Source: Acidobacteriota bacterium (GTDB taxonomy: Bacteria > Acidobacteriota > Vicinamibacteria > Vicinamibacterales > UBA2999). From it: a stretch of DNA of 9,159 nucleotides. Position 1 is the stretch's first letter; each line of letters starts with the position of its first letter. Position numbers and translations under genes: made by a program. The notes under the pieces were generated by a model. The model saw only the letters and a program-made list of their open reading frames with translations, ran no database searches and was not told where the DNA came from. Of this stretch, positions 6,078 through 9,159 are shown one piece after another. The stretch is from assembly GCA_947465275.1 (NCBI GenBank), contig CANIAI010000065.1:1-9159 (forward strand), written 5' to 3'.

Positions 6078-6605
6078 ATGGCAGACCTGTCCGCACTTTC
6101 CCGTCCCTCGCAGCTGTGGAAGCAGCTGTCGTCCGAACGCAAGCTCCTGGCAGCCGACGCCTTCTGGCGTGACGAGCACGCGAACAACGAGCAGATGGAA
6201 GTCGTGCTCGCGATCGCGCAGCGGATGAAGTTCCGCCCGAAGAGCGTCATCGCCCTCCCGATCGAGAAGAAGGCGCGCTACACCGTGTCGCTCGCCGGGG
6301 TGACGGAACTGGTGGCGGCTCGCCTGCTGGTCGCGTATCACCTGCACCACCAGCGCCCGATGATGGGCGCCTTCCTCGACCTGCTCGGCATCAAGCACGA
6401 GAACGGGCTGATCGAGGACGAGGCGATGGCGGCGCCGTCGCCCGAGGCGCTCGCACAGGCCACGGCCTCGCTGACGGAGTCGTATCCGGCCGACGATGTC
6501 CGCACGTACCTCACGACGCTGATCTGGCAGGATCCCGAGACCTGGGGCGAGCTGGCGGCGACGCCGCTCCTGAGCCCGCAGGACGCCTCGTCGGCGCAGG
6601 CCTGA
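6078..6605 (+). CDS. conserved-looking cytoplasmic protein of unknown function, 175 aa
   Basis: I do not recognise a characterised family. The protein looks soluble and mainly alpha-helical, with no cysteine, signal peptide or membrane segment. An N-terminal part (1-50: MADLSALSRPSQLWKQLSSE then AADAFWRDEHANNEQMEVVLAIAQRM) leads into a basic stretch, KFRPKSVIALPIEKKARY (51-68). Next comes a helical region with LVAYHLHHQRPMMGAFLDLLGIKHENGLI split over 84-112, which looks like the best-conserved core. The tail (about 125-175) is acidic, with a Trp-containing segment (LIWQDPETW). Coding status is supported by G/C third positions throughout. The ATG at 6078 has no Shine-Dalgarno. The terC start lies 30 bp downstream on the same strand, so the two may share a transcript, although terC has its own strong ribosome binding site. 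Confidence 0.8.
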   Translation: MADLSALSRPSQLWKQLSSERKLLAADAFWRDEHANNEQMEVVLAIAQRMKFRPKSVIALPIEKKARYTVSLAGVTELVAARLLVAYHLHHQRPMMGAFLDLLGIKHENGLIEDEAMAAPSPEALAQATASLTESYPADDVRTYLTTLIWQDPETWGELAATPLLSPQDASSAQA

Positions 6606-6622
6606 CGACGCACGCTGCATCC

Positions 6623-6630
6623 AGGAGGGA
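6623..6630 (+). promoter_or_regulatory. strong Shine-Dalgarno deciding the GTG start of the TerC-family gene
   Basis: AGGAGGGA, with its AGGAGG core 7 nt before the GTG at 6636. It favours GTG over the ATG three codons later. Confidence 0.8.
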
Positions 6631-6635
6631 CGCCT

Positions 6636-7373
6636 GTGGAATGGATGAATAGCGCCGAGGGCTGGATCGCGCTGGTGACCCTGACGGTCCTCGAGATCGT
6701 CCTCGGCATCGACAACATCATCTTCATCTCGATCCTCGCCGGAAAGCTGCCGGCCGAGCAGCGGGAGCGCGCCCGCAAGATGGGGTTGTCGCTCGCGATG
6801 TTCATCCGCATCGGGCTGCTGCTCTCGATCACCTGGGTGATGGGGCTCACCGCGCCGCTGCTGACCGTCTTCGGGCGCGAGGTGACGGGACGAGATCTGA
6901 TCCTCCTCGGCGGCGGGCTCTTCCTGCTCGCGAAGAGCACGCACGAGATCCACGACAAGCTCGAGGGGCAGGACGCCGGCGGTGCGACGCCCCGTGCCGT
7001 GAGCTTCGCCGGCGTGATCGTCCAGATCCTGCTGCTCGACATCGTCTTCTCGCTCGACTCGGTGATCACCGCGGTCGGCATGGCGAGCGAGGTCGCGATC
7101 ATGATCGCCGCCGTGGTCATCGCCGTCGGCGTGATGATGCTGTCGTCCGGCGCCATCAGCGAGTTCGTCGAGCGGCATCCGACGGTGAAGATCCTGGCAC
7201 TCAGCTTCCTGCTGCTCATCGGCGTCTCGCTCATCGCCGAAGGCTCGGGGCAGCACATCTCGAAGGGCTACATCTACTTCGCGATGGCCTTCTCGGTGTT
7301 CGTCGAGCTGATCAACCTGCGCGTGCGGGCGAAGACGGTGCCGGTGCACCTGCACCAGCACCGGCCCCACTGA
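6636..7373 (+). CDS. TerC/YgdQ-family integral membrane protein, probable metal ion exporter
   Basis: A 245-aa inner-membrane protein with about seven hydrophobic segments, near residues 10-32, 51-73, 85-99, 122-140, 146-173, 185-200 and 211-228. Family signatures are LEIVLGIDNIIFISI (19-33, with E20, D26 and N27 in the membrane), RDLILLGGGLFLLAKSTHEIH (split across 86-106) and LLDIVFSLDSVITAVG (133-148, with D135 and D141). These membrane acidic residues are typical of the TerC family, some members of which export manganese or other divalent cations (for example Alx in E. coli); calling this protein a metal exporter is by family only. No CBS or transporter-associated domain follows, so it is the short form. 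The tail VPVHLHQHRPH has four histidines and could bind metal in the cytoplasm. It sits between the 175-aa gene and a hydrolase 17 bp downstream. Confidence 0.92.
   Translation: MEWMNSAEGWIALVTLTVLEIVLGIDNIIFISILAGKLPAEQRERARKMGLSLAMFIRIGLLLSITWVMGLTAPLLTVFGREVTGRDLILLGGGLFLLAKSTHEIHDKLEGQDAGGATPRAVSFAGVIVQILLLDIVFSLDSVITAVGMASEVAIMIAAVVIAVGVMMLSSGAISEFVERHPTVKILALSFLLLIGVSLIAEGSGQHISKGYIYFAMAFSVFVELINLRVRAKTVPVHLHQHRPH
7340..7365 (+). terminator. inverted repeat at the 3' end of the TerC-family gene
   Basis: GCCGGTGC (7340-7347) and GCACCGGC (7358-7365) form a perfect 8-bp stem with a 10-nt loop (an inner GGTGC/GCACC register is an alternative). It lies inside the last codons, covering the His-rich tail, and has no T-tract. 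It may be an attenuator, an mRNA 3'-end stabiliser or simply a result of His/Pro codon choice. Confidence 0.3.
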
Positions 7374-7390
7374 CGTCGACCCTCCCGGCC

Positions 7391-8104
7391 GTGCCGCACG
7401 AGTTCTCCGTCCCACTCGCCCTCGGGACAAGCTCAGGGACAAGCTCAGGGACAAGCTCAGGGGCCACAGCGGGGGCGACCGTTGCCCGGCACTACGCCGC
7501 CTCGGCGCGGGCTCCGGGCCGCCTGTTCGTCTTCGGGCATGGCGCCGGGGCGGGACACGACCACCCCTGGATGACCCGCTACGCCGAGGCATTCGCGGCA
7601 GCGGGGCTCGACGTGGTCACCTTCAACTTCCCCTACCTGCAGGCCGGGCGCCGGCTGCCCGACCGGGCACCCGTGCTCGAAGCCTGCTTCCGGGCGGTAA
7701 TCGACGCGGCCCGGGCGCGGCCGGGGCTCGCCGACGTGGCGCTCTTCCTGGGCGGCAAGTCGATGGGAGGCCGCATGGCCACGCAGCTGGCCACTGACCC
7801 GCCGGCCGGCGCCCGCGGCGTCGTGTCGTTCGGGTATCCGCTGCACCCGCCCGGGCGTCCCGACAAGCCCCGCACCGCGCACCTGCCGGCCCTGCGGCTG
7901 CCGTGGCTCGTCGTGCAGGGGGAGCGCGACAGCTTCGGCACCCCGGCCGAACTCGAACCCGTCCTGGCGTCGGCCGGTGCTGGCGCGACGCTGCAGGTCG
8001 TCGAGGGAGGCGATCACTCGCTCCTCGTGCGCGGCACCCCCATCGACACGATCCGCGCCCGCGTCACCGGCTGGGTCGACAGCTGGACGGCGGCGCGCGC
8101 CTGA
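7391..8104 (+). CDS. alpha/beta hydrolase, Tex30/KANL3-like (COG3571-type) family
   Basis: A 237-aa predicted cytoplasmic serine hydrolase of unknown substrate. Visible landmarks are the oxyanion-loop motif FGHGAGAGHDHPWM (48-61), FNFPYLQAGRRLPDR (78-92), the nucleophile elbow GKSMGGRMA (S124), FGYPLHPPGRPDKPR (147-161), the probable catalytic acid D180 in VQGERDSFG, and the catalytic H209 in EGGDHSLL. This is the pattern of the dienelactone hydrolase-related Tex30/KANL3 group, where no firm bacterial function is known. The GTG at 7391 is the only usable in-frame start close to the fold; it has no Shine-Dalgarno and lies 17 bp after terC, so translational coupling is likely. Residues 12-24 (GTSSGTSSGTSSG) come from a three-copy 12-bp DNA repeat with ACA and TCA codons unlike the rest of the gene; the protein core starts after it, around residue 30. 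Confidence 0.88.
   Translation: MPHEFSVPLALGTSSGTSSGTSSGATAGATVARHYAASARAPGRLFVFGHGAGAGHDHPWMTRYAEAFAAAGLDVVTFNFPYLQAGRRLPDRAPVLEACFRAVIDAARARPGLADVALFLGGKSMGGRMATQLATDPPAGARGVVSFGYPLHPPGRPDKPRTAHLPALRLPWLVVQGERDSFGTPAELEPVLASAGAGATLQVVEGGDHSLLVRGTPIDTIRARVTGWVDSWTAARA
7424..7459 (+). repeat. three perfect tandem copies of a 12-bp repeat inside the hydrolase gene
   Basis: GGGACAAGCTCA occurs three times without mismatch (7424-7435, 7436-7447, 7448-7459), followed by a further partial GGG. The unit is a multiple of three, so the frame is kept and each copy adds Gly-Thr-Ser-Ser. The opposite strand is also open and reads Leu-Ser repeats. The GACAAGCTCAGG core resembles short dispersed repeats I recall from several GC-rich bacteria; that link is from memory. 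Confidence 0.9.
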
Positions 8105-8121
8105 CCACCCTCGGTCCGCCG

Positions 8122-8127
8122 TATCCT
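8122..8127 (+). promoter_or_regulatory. candidate -10 element of rsgA
   Basis: TATCCT (5 of 6 positions as in TATAAT, if C is read for A at one position, 4 of 6 strictly) ends 9 bp before the rsgA ATG, so transcription would begin within a few bases of the start codon. No Shine-Dalgarno lies between. A possible -35, CTGACC (8101-8106), overlaps the hydrolase stop at a short 15-bp spacing. Confidence 0.4.
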
Positions 8128-8136
8128 AGAGACCGC

Positions 8137-9159
8137 ATGCCACTGGACGCGCTCGGGTGGGACGAACGCCTCGCGCGCGCCTTCGAGCCGTGGGCCTCGG
8201 GCGAGGACCTCGAGCCGGGGCGCGTCGCGATCGAGTTCAACCACATCTTCCGGGTCGTCCTCGCGTCGGGAGACGCCGAGGTGACGACCACCGGCCGCCT
8301 GAAACACCACGCCGAGAGCCGCAGCGAGCTGCCGGCGGTTGGCGACTGGGTGGTCGTGCGGCGGCGTCCCGGGCAGGCGCGTGGCGACATCGTCGCCGTG
8401 CTGCCCCGACACAGCCGCTTCTCGCGCAAGGTCGCGGGACACGTGACCGACGAGCAGGTGGTGGCCGCCAACGTGGACGTCGCCTTCATCGTGATGGGGC
8501 TCGACGGCGACTTCAACATCCGGCGGCTCGAACGCTACCTGCTGCTCGCCCGCGAGAGCGGGGCGGCCCCCGTGGTGCTGCTCACGAAGACCGACCTGGC
8601 CGAGGATCTGCCGGCCCGGCTCACCGAGGCCGCCGCCGCGGCGGGCGGCGTGCCGGTGTACGCGCTCAGTCCCAAACGCGGAGAAGGGCTCGAGCAGCTC
8701 GCCCCGCACCTCCCGCCCGGCCGCACCGCCGCGCTGATCGGGTCGTCCGGGGTGGGGAAGAGCACGATCATCAACCGGCTGATTGGCGAGGACGTGCAGC
8801 GCACGCGTGCGGTGCGGGCCGCCGACTCGCGCGGGCGCCATACGACCACGCATCGCGAGCTGGTGGCGCTGCCAGGGGGCGGCCTCATCATCGACACCCC
8901 GGGGATGCGCGAGCTGCAGCTGTGGGACGTCAACGAGGCGGTGCGCGAGACATTCGACGACGTCGAGACGCTCGCCTCGGGCTGCCACTTCGCCGACTGC
9001 CGCCACCGCGAGGAGCCCCGCTGCGCGGTGAAGGCGGCGGTCGCGGCGGGCACCCTCGACGCGGCACGGCTCGAGAGCTACCGGAAGCTGCAGGAGGAGC
9101 TGGCGCAGCTGGCGCGCCAGCAGGACGAGAAGGCGCTGCTGGACGAGAAGCGGCGGGGA
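8137..9159 (+). CDS. rsgA: ribosome small subunit-dependent GTPase RsgA (3' end outside window)
   Basis: The first 341 residues of a circularly permuted GTPase that helps late maturation of the 30S subunit. An N-terminal OB-fold covers about 25-105 (with AVGDWVVVRR). The permuted motif order is visible: G4 TKTD (150-153), a G5-like YALSP (175-179), then G1 GSSGVGKST (202-210), a GRHTTTHRE switch region (233-241) and G3 DTPGM (253-257). NVDVAFIVMGLDGDFNIRRLERYL (split over 112-135) is the family linker. The C-terminal zinc knuckle has C283, C288, H290 and C296 (CHFADCRH, then PRC). The frame is open to the last base; family members are about 300-370 aa, so only a short tail should be missing. 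The ATG at 8137 is 32 bp after the hydrolase stop and has no Shine-Dalgarno but a -10-like TATCCT close by. Confidence 0.96.
   Translation, partial: MPLDALGWDERLARAFEPWASGEDLEPGRVAIEFNHIFRVVLASGDAEVTTTGRLKHHAESRSELPAVGDWVVVRRRPGQARGDIVAVLPRHSRFSRKVAGHVTDEQVVAANVDVAFIVMGLDGDFNIRRLERYLLLARESGAAPVVLLTKTDLAEDLPARLTEAAAAAGGVPVYALSPKRGEGLEQLAPHLPPGRTAALIGSSGVGKSTIINRLIGEDVQRTRAVRAADSRGRHTTTHRELVALPGGGLIIDTPGMRELQLWDVNEAVRETFDDVETLASGCHFADCRHREEPRCAVKAAVAAGTLDAARLESYRKLQEELAQLARQQDEKALLDEKRRG

Noticed and set aside
7424..7462. CRISPR-like array
   Set aside because: The 12-bp copies are directly abutting with no spacers and lie inside a coding frame, so this is a tandem repeat.
5700..7592. 630-codon minus-strand open frame extending upstream of the ferredoxin
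   Set aside because: Beyond the ferredoxin ATG at 6050 it runs antisense through the 175-aa gene and terC and reads as low-complexity Asp/Arg/His-rich sequence; the Leu-Ser run near its start is only the complement of the 12-bp repeat.
8014..9006. 330-codon minus-strand open frame antisense to rsgA
   Set aside because: The plus strand encodes all RsgA GTPase and zinc motifs; the antisense reading has none.

Overview
This window comes from a GC-rich bacterium: third codon positions are almost all G or C, and GTG starts occur beside ATG. A membrane-anchored c-type cytochrome, MreB, an HD-GYP response regulator, TypA and RsgA together point to a Gram-negative, rod-forming chromosome. The gene styles remind me of Acidobacteriota (Vicinamibacteria-like), but that is an impression from memory, not a computed assignment. 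No transposase, phage gene, CRISPR array, tRNA or rRNA is visible, and the region reads as ordinary core chromosome.

Layout. Positions 1-99 hold the C-terminal end of an unidentified gene, followed after 4 bp by a membrane-anchored monohaem cytochrome c (104-700). Converging on it is a minus-strand pair: an HD-GYP response regulator (2012-981) and, 17 bp downstream of it, a small FmdB-type zinc ribbon protein (963-724). Across a 139-bp divergent gap lies typA/bipA (2152-3990), a ribosome-associated GTPase. A small acidic, probably disordered protein (4349-4011, minus) ends 20 bp from typA and diverges from mreB (4579-5604) across a 229-bp gap. A perfect 9-bp GC hairpin (5637-5658) separates mreB from a convergent [2Fe-2S] ferredoxin (6050-5700, minus). 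Only 27 bp separate the ferredoxin start from a divergent 175-aa protein of unknown function (6078-6605). Then follow a TerC-family membrane protein (6636-7373), a Tex30/KANL3-like alpha/beta hydrolase (7391-8104) and rsgA (8137 to the window end, 3' end missing).

The genes do not form one pathway. Themes are ribosome function and assembly (TypA, RsgA), cell shape (MreB), electron transfer (cytochrome c, ferredoxin), c-di-GMP signalling (HD-GYP) and probable metal export (TerC). Translation signals appear to be of two types: the 112-aa protein, mreB and terC have strong Shine-Dalgarno sequences, while typA, the ferredoxin, the 175-aa protein and rsgA have none and instead show a -10-like hexamer close to the start codon, which suggests leaderless or near-leaderless mRNAs.

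I do not see a clear new multi-gene system. The best leads are three perfect 12-bp tandem repeats inside the hydrolase reading frame, the very tight divergent promoter at 6051-6077, the two unrecognised small proteins, and an mreB with no mreC or mreD beside it. No stretch longer than 300 bp lacks a gene; the largest gap is the 229 bp upstream of mreB.
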